Notes: generated by a model from the letters alone, not told the origin. Shown: positions 37,201 to 46,349, counted from the stretch's first letter. The stretch: 64,000 nt of DNA from Siphonodentalium dalli (GCA_032622095.1 CP136063.1:76175980-76239979), one strand, 5' to 3'. Numbers and translations: made by a program.

Positions 37201-40200
37201 CCATTGTGACCTCCGATGATCTATGCGAAGTGTGGGATGAATCTGATGGAAACTGTTTGCTGTATAGGATGTGACAAAGGGTTTGGTCATGCAACGAGTA
37301 AAATCCAAGATGGCTGCTACCGGCCATTTTTGATTATCGAAAATTGTTCAAATGCGAGAGCTCCCGTCTAGAGGTTATCCCAAAGATCCCTGTAAAGTTT
37401 GGAATCAATTGGATGACAAATGTTGGCTTTAGGTTATGCCGAATCATTTAGACATACAATATGTCTTCCCTCCCTGACAGACATCGTTTTTGTTCAGTAA
37501 TCGTTCAAATTCGATAACTTCTGTCTAGAAGTGAACCTAAACATGCCTGTATATTTAAAAAAGATTTATCTGATAAATATGGACTGCATGGTGTGGCGTT
37601 GGATTCAATCGTGAAATTCAAAATGGCTGGTGATGGCCATATTTGTAACAAATGTCGGAAAAAATGATGGTTCACACCCAGAGGTAACCACGAAGCCACA
37701 TACATTTGTTGATGGACAGATGAGGGAAGTGGCCTATAGGTACACGTTGAGCTAAAAGTGGGTTGGCCCCGGTAGCATGCCAGGGTTATTGGGGTGTCAA
37801 AACGACAAAACACTTCTGTTGCACCAGCTTGTATTTTTATTTAAAGTACGTTAAAATATTACATGAGACATGCCTTAATTGTAAAAACGGTACAAAATAT
37901 ATGTCATGTTAGAACCATAGGGATACTTTTGATGGAGGTCATTTGCTCCTGTCGAGTAGTATATTGGGTCATAAGGTATTACAACCTATGATTCTTAGAT
38001 TTTTCGGAGGTACCTTCTAAAAAAAAAGGTAATAAAATAGTTGGGTGAAATCATTTGATAACACGTTCATTTGCGACAGGTAATTCTACAATCACATACA
38101 TGTATGTACATATGTGACCCGCCATATCAAATCCAGTCGGAAGTCGGGATTTTTTTACCCTGTGCCAATGTATTCTCTTATATATGCGAGTCGACCATAG
38201 GTCGCCTCGCATATATGAGAGAATGCATTGGCCTAACAACTTTTTACAATTTTAATAATTTTTTCTTGTATTCTTTAACAATTTTATAATTTCACCCATA
38301 CAGAGCCCCAGACAAACATGAGCTGACGACACTCTTCTATATGCTTCTATATATGCGTGGGGCTCCCTGCAGGGTAATGGTTGTTTTTTTATTTTATGTC
38401 CTAAAAATTGTCAGAAACATTTATTTAAAAAAAATGATGAAATATTGTTAGGCCAATGCATTCTCTTATATATGCGAGGCGACCTATGGTCGACTCGCAT
38501 ATATAAGAGAATGCATTGGCACAGGGGCAAAAATCCCGACTTCCGTCTGGATTTGATATAGCGGGTACATATACGTAATGACAGTATTATTGTTGTTTAA
38601 AAGACTTCAGTTTGAAGTAGTCAACGGACAAGGCTCATTCGAACCGTAATTTGGTGCGACGGATACGATTGCTCGATAAATGAACGAACTATTGATATAT
38701 CGGTCCCATATGCTCTGAAAAACACTTGCTAAATCCACAGCCATTGTTCAGTCGTTTTCAACTTTTCGCCAGAAGTCAGACAAACGCTCTTTATTGCTAC
38801 CATATCGGGAATAGACTTCCACGGAACGCTCTTTTCTGTTTGGGACCCTAACACCGTATTCACAGTTGTATTTTTCATTACTTCAATGTGTCGTTTTAGG
38901 TTACATAATCCTCGTAGAAAGGTAGTTCAGATATTTATCGACCTAATTCGATACTGAGAAAAATTCAAAAGCGAATAATATTAAGTGTATTTAAGAGCTC
39001 AAACCGCCATGTGGCTTCAATTGTCTTTCATGTGTATTCCGTTTGTCAATTTTAAGTAATCAATGTCATTCGCATGGCACTTTCAGTAAACATCATTTCT
39101 TTGAACACAAGGCGCATTGGTTGCCAACAGTGGGCTTTTTCAACCTTTCTCCAAATAGCTGATTCGGTTGCCATGGAAACATGATTGTATCCAACCACCA
39201 CCACCCCCCCCCCCCCGGCACCCTCTCCAAAAGATTTCCCCTATGACTGTGCAACAATTATATGATGTTTCATTGTTTAGTCAATAAAGTCACCATGTCG
39301 GGAAGTGTGTGATCTAAGGGACCCCACCACACAGAAGCATGGTCATGCTGATTATAATAGGCCTCCGATATTTTTTTCTGGTGCTAACACACTTCTATAA
39401 TCTATAAGGAGTATATGTGTCTCGAAAAAACTTTCTAAATTGATAGGAATAGCATATCATCAGACATAAGAAAAGGCCTGTGTTTATACTATGTAGAAGT
39501 TAAGAGCGCTATGAAAAGGCCTGTGTTTATACTATGTAGAAGTTAAGAGCGCTATGAAAATAAGCGATTTGAAGCCACGTGGTGGACTGTGCTCCAAAAT
39601 ACAACTTCTAATATTCGCTTTTGAGTTTTTCCCGGTATCGAAATATATCAATAAATACTTGAACTACCTTTCTGTGAGCACTGTATGTCACAGAAAGACT
39701 TATTGAAGTCATAAAAATACAACTTTGAGCACGATTATTCGATCCCAAACATCAATCACCCATGTGCAGGACATGGAACAGAAAAGAGCTCCACTCGTTA
39801 GTCTAAAAGGAAAGTATTTGTCAGAGCATATTATGAAGCCGGTATATCATTAGTTCGTCTATTTGTCAACATATGTTATACCTCTTTCCAAATTACGTAG
39901 ACAATTATGTGCAATTTGGAGCGCGAATCGCCATGTGGCTTTAAATTATTGTTTTTGTGTTGTAACTCGGATGCCTGGAGCACGTGCCCCTGGTGAAAAT
40001 ACGAGATATACAAACATATACTGTATCACGACTTTCCTTCTTTTGATATTATCGAATTATACATCAAAAGAAAGGAAATTTCACGGCCAATAAGACACAT
40101 TAACATATATTGTGACTGAGATGAACGCGAATTTACTATTTTGCGCTCAGTTTTGAATTCGCACACTTTGAATTCGCACACCGTGCTGCGCGAACTCAAA

Positions 40201-43200
40201 ACTGACAAATATATTTCCGTAAAAGACTTGTTTCAGTTCTTAATCGTTCCAGAAGGAACCTGTGTATTGAACTGGGTTGACATATATTTAACTAATATAT
40301 GGACCACATGGATATAGATATATGCTCTCGTGTCCCTTCGTACAAGTATTGCAACATCTAAGACTCTACCATGATTTACATGTGAATAATGTTGTTGAGA
40401 GTTCATGCCCGCATGTCAATATAATTGTCTATATTCAGTCCAACCGTATGTATGCATGTACGTACGTACGTACGTACGTGTAACTCAATAACATAGCTGA
40501 TGTCCCCTATGATTGGGTATAAACTCAGGAGTCGTACTATTTTTCGCTCAGTTTTAAATTCGCGCGCCCATCGGACTGCGATAAATAGTACTGCGCGAAT
40601 TTAAATGCGAGTAAGATAGTATATATTGGTATACATATCTGGTATTGTTCTCCAGGGTCATGTGGACTGGACACATATTTAGCTGTTATTCAGGATCAAA
40701 CGGGCGAGACCTTCCTCTTTGTGAATAATATATGTTTCATATTCGTTTTACAGATGAACCATTGTCTGAATGGAGGTACACTAATCGATAAGCGACATTG
40801 CTCGTGTATCAGCACTGGATACGGCGGGCGCTATTGTCAGAAAGAAGGTGAGTGTTATAGTATACGTTCAATATAATTATAATTTATATCTCACGTGACT
40901 TTCTCGCGCTCTGATTGGCTGCACACTGGTATCATATTTTACGATATGATTCCTACTCCCATACTATTCTATACGAATACGATCCCCCCCCCTCCTGCTC
41001 ATATATTATGGGTATCACAATACAAAACACACATCTGCACATGTCACTTAAAGGCACGTGCGGCCTTAGTTGTCGAAAATATTCATATTTGTTCCAATCA
41101 CCGTAAACAGAAAAAACATTAAAACGCATACAGTTTCGTTCATATATACCATGACCATCGCGTAAACAGCATGTTATCATAAAGATTTACTATATTTTAC
41201 CTAAGCAAGAGCCTGATTGTGTTACAGAAGACAGCACGATGCTGCTGGCTAATCACACACAAATGGCATAAACGCTCTTTATTCGTTCCATATCAGGAAT
41301 TCACCAACAAAGAACGCTCTTTATGTTTACCATCATAATATAAACAAACACCAGAAAAGTTACTTTTTATGCCTTTGTTTACATAACAATGGTCAAATAT
41401 ATGACAATAACATACTGTTTATGCGATATTTCTTATTTGTATACGGACAAAGTCTGTCTACATTCTGTTGTTCCACCTGTTTGTGGCGGTTTTTGACGGG
41501 TGGAAATATTTTCACAGGATACCCACCGCCAAGGCCAACCGTACCTTTAAAAGTGCTTTACAAAAAGGTTTCCAACATTCTGTAATAATTTTAAATAGCA
41601 ACATTGTATGTCCCGCTTCATAAAAAAATAACGAATTCGGTACGGCGTTACTATAGCACCAATCTGAATACATGGTGCTATTGACAACCCACAGAAGTAG
41701 CTTTCTGAACTCTTGTCAAAAGTCGGAACTAAAATTGTATGGTTTTGTCTCGGTTATTTGGTTCAACAATTAATTTAACTGTAAAACAAAATCTTAGTCT
41801 GCGAATATGGGCGAATTATGTTTAAGAGTTTTCGTGAATTAGCACTTAATTAATAGGTAGTATTGTTGATAGTAAAATGAAATGTCCTACTCAAATATTA
41901 ACCCGTTCTATACTAAATACTCTATAGTATTTCCTTTTGCATAATTATGTTAAGATAATACATTCAACAAATTAGGCCGTGTGTTGAACTTGTTATATGA
42001 ACATTTCCCAACAATGAATATGAATTGTTCCGCACTTGTATTATATTTTCGACGCTTTTCGTCTGATAATTTTACCTAAATACCCCTCCAAATGAATAAT
42101 AGACTATTCAGTGTATCTATTTGTAACGTAATATTCAGTAAAGACAGCACTAATCATCATTGCATGACTGTTTTCCACCAACAGTGTGTCCATTCTCAAA
42201 GGGATACCAACTATACACTCTCGTTGGAAAAGCGGAATGTCTGAAATACTACAACACTGAACTGAGCTCACTAGCGGCAACAGCGTCTTGCCTCAGCGAC
42301 TCCAGTATAGGTCATCTCATCTACATTACAAGTCGCCAAATGATGGATGAGTATGAACAACTCTTCGGAACAGGTTAGGCTAAACATATTGTATTTTTTA
42401 GTCTCCTGTACATAGCTTCCCTTGTACACTGTTAAAATATCTGTAATTTAACGGCAAAGTGAAGGTGAATTTGCTGCCATCACATTTGCTATAAAAATAT
42501 ATATATATGTCAAACCGATACCAACGACGGAAACATATTCACATACCTCTATTATATGTCCACAGATGGAGAAAAAATATACGTCGAAAATCTGAGTTTT
42601 TCCTACTTTTCTCAAACTTTTGACACTTTTTATAACCGGATATTAGTGTTACTGTGACCGACATGAGATGCCTGATATTTTGATATATATCTCGAGAGCT
42701 GTCCGATGAATGGCAACAAGCCATATAGTCATGAAAACTGCGAGCGTGTGCAACGAAATCGAAAACTAACCGTCTGTTGAGAATTGGCTCAGAGCCTATA
42801 ATCACACTGGAGATCCGTGAACTCGATTACCGGTTAAGAACTCGAACAACGGTTAAGGATGACGGACAGTAAGTGTAATATTCATGAAATATACCCATGA
42901 AATATGCCATAATTAAAATATTTTCCGAGTTCATTATGTAGATATATAATGGTTCTATTGTAGGGTCGTCAAAACTCCAGTGTTTAATCAAATTTGTTTG
43001 TATATGGGTTGATTAAATGAAAAATATTCCTCCGACTCAAGTATATTTTCTTGTTCAATGGAACTTCACACAGTCGTCTGTTGACCTGGATAAAAACTGC
43101 CACCCATATTGTACAGCAAAACCACCCTCCTCGATATTCACATGCCCATCGTTACGCGTGAAAGTGGGGGTGCCGACGAAATCCCGTCATAATCAACTCG

Positions 43201-45613
43201 AGGGTTGAAGCTCGGAATGAACTCGTACAACGGTTACTCAAAAATGGTTTATACCACGCACAACGGTTTTAGATACCCACGCGCATAGGTTAACCTTCCG
43301 GTGTAATGTTTGGAAAGTAAATCATGCTGACGATATTTGATGGTTCATTGGTTCATGTTAGTTGAAACCCCATCTATAACATATATTGCATGAATTATAG
43401 CTCGCCACCAACCGACTATTGTTATATAGCATGCAGATTACATTAAATATAATTTGTGTTTCGAATACTGCTGCACATAAGGCGACCCGCATTTGAATCT
43501 AGAAGATTTTATGATTAATATCGAAATCGTTATGAACTACGGCTCGGGTAAGATGTGTCTTTACGACATTCAAAACTCGTAAGGTATATAAAAAATAATA
43601 ATTCATATGCCTGTCACGTTCGTTCGATCACTCGGTATTTAATAACCCGTGCCTTGTTATTATTCAAGTCTGAAACTATGAGAAAGTTTAACCCAATTAC
43701 AATACAAGTTATAAATTAGGAGATAACGGGTTCTACTAAAAGCCGATCGCACCGGACCGCACCCTCCCTCCCCTCCCCAGGGGTCCGAGTGAGATGAGAC
43801 ATGCGCTATCGTGCATAATAGACCTGTATGTACCAACGTTCCAATCCCCAAGGCAATAACTTGAGTGGAAACGGAACTGTTAACCCCTAACTTGGGGATT
43901 GAAACTTTGGTATATACATACAGACCTATTCTGCGCGATAATGCTTGCCCCATCTCGCTCGGACCCACTGGAGAGGTGCGGACGGGTGCGATCGGCTATT
44001 AGTAGTACAGGGGATAACTTTGCTGTGCCAAGTTACTGAGTGTGCAAAATATTTCACGCGGCGCCGATTTTTTTTTTGTGCTCGAATGCGCTATATCACA
44101 CCGACTGTAACACGACATCACATCATATATAGTTATCACCATTGTAACATTTTCTTCTCCAAAATATAAGCCCGAATAGGCAAGTAACACAACGTTGTGT
44201 CCGGGTGATTATTACACGTGTGGTCGATCGCTGGCCGTAAGCTATCTAAATTAGTCGGACAATAACGTCATGTTTTCTGGCTGTATATATGCATGGTTCG
44301 GCATTCATCTATCTGTAAAGAGAAGAATCGTACTGTTTTGTAAGATAGGCGAAGTGTTACAAACGCACGAACAAGAAGATAACTGTATAATGCACATAGT
44401 TTTATTTCCCCAAATGAACAGCGAAAAGCAACTTGTGATATTTTGCAGCATTATTCTGCATCACTGCTTTAGCATACACACGTGTGTAGAATGAAACCAC
44501 GAATATAATCGTGTACATTGTTGAAAACTCAATGTGATTATACCACATCGCACTCAGACTTTGATCTGAAATATCATCTCTGTGAATGCACTACTATTAT
44601 ATATGGACAAAAAAGTATATGCACAACTTATATATATAGTATAGCACTCGTATAACATAGCGCGGATACGGCGCGGAACGTAGGCGCCTGTCTTATTTCT
44701 TACTGTACGTGTTATACGCGGACACAAACACGTTGGTTCCATAATATGTGTATTAATTCAGATTAATTAGCCAACAATTTAGTTACTGTATAAATTATGT
44801 TACTGAAAACCTTTAGGTATACTCTATGTCGCCCATTTTATGGAGGAGCTAATATTTTTTTCTAATATTGAAAACCGGTGTGCGTGTTATTAAACATGTT
44901 TGCTTAACCTAAGTGCGTGTTATTCGAAACCGTTGTACGAGTTCTTGCAGAAATAATACTGGATTTCAAAATGCATACCGTATACATGCCTTTCATCTTG
45001 TTATAACTTCTGGGTTCAACATATAAGTATGCTGAGATGCTAGCCTATTTGGAGACAAATAACAAACACTCAGAGAACGACCGACAGGGTCTCACCAAAC
45101 GATTGAAATCGTAAACATGGAAATTATTCAAAAATAAGGTATACAAATCTCTTTTGTGACACGATTAAGACATTGTTTCGTCAATGGATTACTTCTTCCC
45201 ATAGATGGTTCATTCTCTCACCTTTTTTAATTAATCTGATATGGACAATATCATTGTTTTGTTTAATACTCATCGATTTTGTGCAATAGCTTCGTCGTGA
45301 AAATGTAAACAAATAACCGTTGTACTTAGTTCGCGTAATCGGCAATCGAGTTCACGGATCTCCAGTGTGATAATATGCAATCATTCTTTATTGTACAGGT
45401 AGGATGTGGCTTGACGGATACAAGACATACATCAATAATACTGTCTACAACTCGAAGGGGGAGCCGTGGCAGTGGTATGACTGGCACCCAGAGGACCCTG
45501 TGACCAATCAGAGATACCTTCTCTGCACATTTTACAATGGAGAGTTTCTGCACAAGGATGCATATGGGCCCGATAGTAACGTTAGATACGTTTGCCAAAT
45601 AGACTTAACCTGA
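15928..45613 (+). CDS. Secreted PAN-EGF-C-type lectin-like protein, four-exon gene
   Basis: Joining 15928-16230, 40754-40847, 42185-42373 and 45399-45613 gives 801 nt, or 266 residues plus a TGA stop. All introns are GT-AG and the phases are compatible (0, 1, 1). The order is signal peptide (1-20), PAN/apple-like domain (about 25-100), short EGF-like domain (102-132) and C-type lectin-like domain (133-266). Secreted proteins of this kind in marine invertebrates are often innate-immune or matrix lectins, but no ligand can be inferred here. The canonical calcium/sugar motifs (EPN or QPD, and WND) are not seen, so classical sugar binding is doubtful. Intron 1 is 24.5 kb. No AATAAA was spotted in the ~700 bp after the stop, so the transcript end is unknown. 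A missed exon in intron 1 is possible, but the phases do not require one. Confidence 0.85.
16231..17482. other. Start of intron 1, no feature recognised
   Basis: This is AT-rich unique-looking intron sequence. It includes a short stretch of repeated CATTACTTTC/ACCATTACT motifs (about 16805-16910) and an 11-base C run near 17225. No exon, RNA gene or transposon end was seen. Confidence 0.6.
17483..17775 (-). mobile_element. Helitron-like fragment (minus orientation), intron 1
   Basis: On the minus strand it ends CACATCAG-CTAG with a weakened hairpin (CAGACGAAGTCGTG) just before, and T follows the CTAG. The body matches the 3614-4005 element (GAGCGTATATGAGCGAGG, GGACCCGCCCAT) but carries one unit instead of two. 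The far end runs into a CATA-type microsatellite, so the 5' boundary is unclear. Confidence 0.55.
17776..17845. repeat. Imperfect (ACAT)n microsatellite
   Basis: Interrupted ACAT/ACAC units directly follow the Helitron-like fragment. The frame reading through it (Thr/His/Tyr-rich) is low complexity. Confidence 0.85.
18076..18477. mobile_element. TTAA-flanked palindromic element with two internal hairpins
   Basis: TTAA (18072-18075 and 18478-18481) flanks perfect 14-bp termini, CCCTTTACCCAACA and its reverse complement. TTAA plus ends beginning CCC are typical of piggyBac-type elements. Inside, two near-perfect ~65-bp palindromes (about 18115-18180 and 18262-18328) each read GCCAATGCATTCTCTTATAT... 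toward a GTCGACCATAGGTCGCC-type core. The same hairpin pair occurs at 38117-38565 inside different outer ends. The element is 402 bp and non-coding. Confidence 0.85.
18482..21254. other. Intron 1 sequence, no supported feature
   Basis: No splice-compatible exon, RNA gene or repeat could be supported. A 124-residue open frame on the minus strand (20658-21032) has no recognisable domain, and an antisense frame overlaps it, so it is treated as chance. Confidence 0.55.
21255..21414. repeat. 40-bp tandem repeat, four copies
   Basis: Units begin at 21255, 21295, 21335 and 21375 (GCTAGGGGATCCATAT, CCAGGAATAATATAT). Copies differ at one or two positions (ATATCC versus ATCTCC), so this is a recent minisatellite. 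Confidence 0.95.
21751..21916. repeat. Near-perfect 166-bp hairpin (foldback repeat)
   Basis: ACACAGAACGACACGATGTG at 21751 is reverse-complemented at 21897-21916. The arms of about 75-80 bp meet at GCGCAAGCGC near 21831. The two strands therefore encode nearly the same short frames. It is probably a foldback MITE; ends and target duplication were not resolved. Confidence 0.85.
22174..28424. mobile_element. Giant TA-flanked palindromic element, 6.25 kb, intron 1
   Basis: The ends are GTTGGGGAGCCCGCATATG from 22174 and the reverse complement of GTTAGGGAGCCCGCATATG ending at 28424, with TA outside both (22172-22173 and 28425-28426). The arms are highly similar: paired landmarks are CCTGGGGTTTAGGGGCCGC (22290/28290), homopolymer runs poly-C near 22800 and poly-G near 27640, GATGGCCACC/GGCGGCCATC, and TTGGATTGAAAGGTG. 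The arms continue into a minisatellite that also inverts, with the symmetry centre near 25703 (TGGATATCGCTTTCCACGATA mirrored by TATTGTGGAAATCGGTAGCC). A ~200-bp segment around CACGTTTTGGGG is duplicated in the right arm (27865-28020 and 28020-28160). No coding region is visible. Confidence 0.85.
23990..26390. repeat. Inverted degenerate minisatellite forming the palindrome centre
   Basis: The left half repeats GTATACAGGGAGTGACTATA, TGGTCATGGGTG and GAGGTG(T/A)ATATG at irregular 45-65-bp spacing. From about 25745 on, the same motifs appear as reverse complement (CATGACCATA, AGTCACTCCAT, GTATACC). Valine/tyrosine- or threonine/histidine-rich frames in this region are repeat translations. The units vary in length and sequence, so this is an old array. 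Confidence 0.88.
28427..30222. other. Intron 1 sequence between two giant palindromes
   Basis: It appears to be single-copy AT-rich sequence. Open frames up to about 90 codons exist on both strands, but none has a recognisable domain or good splice context. Confidence 0.5.
30223..30278. repeat. 28-bp direct duplication
   Basis: AGTGGACTCCGGCGTGGCTT followed by GATGGCAT occurs twice head to tail, with one change (GCGTGG versus GCGCGG). Confidence 0.9.
30312..30380. repeat. Short hairpin, about 30-bp arms
   Basis: TAAAATGTTATCTCTATGGT and GTCGACAAAA are mirrored by TTTTTGTCAACACCAGAGAG and ATGATATTTTA with a few mismatches. It may be a small foldback repeat. Confidence 0.7.
30543..30692. repeat. 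150-bp hairpin element
   Basis: The left arm contains CAACGAGTCCCCAGTTTATA, TTTACAAAACGAG and CCAGTAAATTAGGTCTGGAC. It is mirrored after a short loop (GAGCCTTTGGCGA), forming ~65-bp arms with few mismatches. It is probably a palindromic MITE; no target duplication was fixed. Confidence 0.8.
30775..36464. mobile_element. Giant TA-flanked palindromic element, 5.7 kb, intron 1
   Basis: The ends are GTAGAGGCTCTTATGT from 30775 and its reverse complement ending at 36464, each next to TA (30773-30774 and 36465-36466). The arms (about 30775-32110 and 35050-36464) pair through AACAAATGTTAGACACC, a CRE-like TGACGTCA joined to CAAGATGGCCGCC, AAAATGGCGACCGAA and GTGTGAAAAATCATC, with an estimated 20-25% divergence. 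Within each arm a ~350-bp module containing a GATGGC(C/G)ACC motif recurs several times. The centre (about 32300-34950) is unpaired and has no recognised gene. Confidence 0.8.
36780..37650. repeat. Diverged direct repeats with AAGATGGCTGCT-type motif
   Basis: Three loosely similar stretches recur near 36860, 37305 and 37615, each with (CA)AAATGGCTG(CG)TG followed by GGCCAT or GGTCATATTTGT, and each preceded by a CTGCATGGTGTG/GATGAATCTGATGG-like segment. They are too diverged to set boundaries by eye. The region lies in intron 1 and looks non-coding. Confidence 0.45.
38117..38565. mobile_element. Palindromic MITE sharing hairpins with 18076-18477
   Basis: The outer inverted repeat is ACCCGCCATATCAAATCCAG at the left and its counterpart ending GGATTTGATATAGCGGGT at 38565, about 50 bp per side. 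Inside are the same two hairpins (GCCAATGCATTCTCTTATAT and the GTCGACCATAGGTCGCC core) as at 18115-18328. The centre has its own stem, GAGCCCCA...GGGGCTC. ACATAT near both ends may be the target duplication, but the edges are not exact. Confidence 0.78.
38827..39795. repeat. Inverted-repeat element, about 1 kb
   Basis: The left arm (38827-39035) contains GCTCTTTTCTGTTTGGGA, AGAAAGGTAGTTCA, AATTCAAAAGCGAATAAT and CATGTGGCTTCAA. These pair in reverse with 39565-39795 at an estimated 75-80% identity. A TTGCCATGGAAAC-type stretch and a poly-C run (39203-39220) lie between the arms. The ends were not resolved to the base. Confidence 0.6.
39470..39555. repeat. 43-bp exact tandem duplication
   Basis: GAAAAGGCCTGTGTTTATAC followed by TATGTAGAAGTTAAGAGCGCTAT-type sequence occurs twice back to back without visible differences, so it is recent. 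Confidence 0.95.
40128..40630 (+). mobile_element. Inverted-orientation relative of the 46350-46859 MITE
   Basis: The body matches 46355-46850 in reverse complement: AAAAGACTTGTTTCAGTTCT, CATGCCCGCATGTCAATATA, CATACGGTTGGACTGAATAT (minus strand). Both edges have GCGCGAATT(T/C)-type palindromes. The outer ends are degraded (AATGCGAGTAAGATAG at the right instead of ATACGAGTAAGGTA), so this copy is older. It ends about 125 bp before exon 2. Confidence 0.75.
40458..40480. repeat. (ACGT)n microsatellite
   Basis: About five self-complementary ACGT units lie inside the MITE copy. The sister copy (near 46492-46500) has only two or three units, so the array expanded after the copies separated. Confidence 0.9.
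40754..40847 (+). CDS. Exon 2: EGF-like domain
   Basis: The acceptor is TTTTACAG and the donor is GAAG|GTGAGT. The exon enters in phase 0 and leaves in phase 1, encoding residues 102-132 plus one base. It reads CLNGGT, then HCSC, then GYGGRYC, with Cys105, 117, 119 and 129. The position after NGGT, usually the third EGF cysteine, is Leu110. Either Cys100 from exon 1 is the first EGF cysteine and unpaired, or this is the shortened four-cysteine form with one disulfide lost as a unit. Confidence 0.85.
41052..41546 (-). mobile_element. TTAA-flanked MITE, full copy 3, intron 2
   Basis: This 495-bp minus-orientation copy has TTAA at 41048-41051 and 41547-41550 and the family termini. It is highly similar to 14883-15377 through AGAGCGTTCTTTGTTGGTG and CCTGATATGGAACGAATAAA (minus strand). 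It makes up over a third of the 1337-bp intron 2. Confidence 0.92.
42185..42373 (+). CDS. Exon 3: N-terminal half of the C-type lectin-like domain
   Basis: The acceptor is TTTCCACCAACAG and the donor is ACAG|GTTAGG, with phase 1 at both ends. It encodes residues 133-195 plus one base. It opens VCPFSKGYQLY with Cys134, then KAEC (Cys151), which fits the first conserved cysteine on helix 1 of long-form C-type lectin-like domains. Cys168 and a YITSRQMMDEYEQLF helix-like segment follow. Splitting the lectin fold by a phase-1 intron here is plausible for the family. Confidence 0.8.
42803..45369. mobile_element. Inverted-repeat element filling intron 3, 2.57 kb
   Basis: The termini are CACACTGGAGATCCGTGAAC from 42803 and its reverse complement ending at 45369. 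ATAAT lies directly outside both ends (42798-42802 and 45370-45374), a candidate 5-bp target duplication. Subterminal motifs such as AACTCGTACAACGGTT recur on both arms (near 42845, 43222, 44930, 45315). It carries a nested foldback (43734-44005). No transposase frame is visible. Only 29 bases (45370-45398) separate its end from exon 4, so the branch point of intron 3 must lie in or beside it. Confidence 0.78.
43734..44005. repeat. Foldback element nested in the intron 3 element
   Basis: TACTAAAAGCCGATCGCACC at the left is mirrored by GGTGCGATCGGCTATTAGTA at the right. Inside, GGTCCGAGTGAGATG, GCGCTATCGTGCATAAT and AATCCCCAAG pair with the other arm, forming ~115-bp arms. TAC next to the ends may be part of the duplication, but this is not certain. 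Confidence 0.75.
45399..45613 (+). CDS. Exon 4: C-terminal half of the C-type lectin-like domain and stop
   Basis: The acceptor is TTCTTTATTGTACAG. It enters in phase 1 and ends with TGA at 45611-45613. It encodes residues 196-266. MWLDGY (Trp199) and WQWYDWHPEDP (Trp219, 221, 224) match the WLDG and W-x-W core; then YLLC (Cys238) and YVCQ (Cys261), the last conserved cysteine. The usual WND-x-C segment is replaced by FLHKDAYG, so the third conserved cysteine and the calcium-ligand WND are missing, and Cys238 lacks its normal partner. This suggests a non-canonical, possibly calcium-independent lectin fold. Confidence 0.87.
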
Positions 45614-46349
45614 ATATTCGTCAAAGAGACTCAATGTCTTCGAAGCTGGATCCAGTTAGTGCCGAAAAGCGGCCGTTCTTCGTTTAGATGATTCGTCACC
45701 GGGATATTTGGAACTGATGATGATATCGGTGAAATTTTGACCTTTTAACATATTACATCTCTCCTTAAGACTACATATGTACACACTATCTCTTCTTCTC
45801 CTTCTACAACATACATGTATACTATTTAAATGCCTAATGTAACCCTTTGGCAAAAACTTCATTCGGCCTTCTGCATACGCTCCAAATTATTTTATGAAAT
45901 GTTAATGGCCCAACATCAACATACGATCTTGGTACCCCCATTTGTTAACTGTGATGGCAGTGTTTTTGCTGTGATTTATAACTATATTTTACTATTTAGA
46001 CCTCTTGCAAAACACTCCATCGTAGTTGTCGCATGGCATACACGGCCTATATGTGAGCAGCATTTCTAATTTTATGCTCCGCCGCTAAGCTACCAATTTT
46101 CTTCTTTATATTTAGTTTACACACAATTAGAGCTCTTGTAGCTTACTCCACAGTATGTACCTAGGAAATATCATCGCTTGTGTGCCTACCAGTGGTTTAG
46201 GAGTTCGGTCCAGCGACATTCCTAGCAACCCTTGAATAATTTTACAACATAAAAGTCTGCAAAACAACTTTCAGCAATAAGAACATGAAAACTTAATATT
46301 CATTTTCGAAGTCACATTATTATGATGCCCACATTGAGGATCTAGGCTA
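45614..46349. other. 3' flank of the lectin gene
   Basis: This presumably contains the 3' UTR. I found no AATAAA here (only AATAAG near 46277). No further gene is recognisable. Confidence 0.5.
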
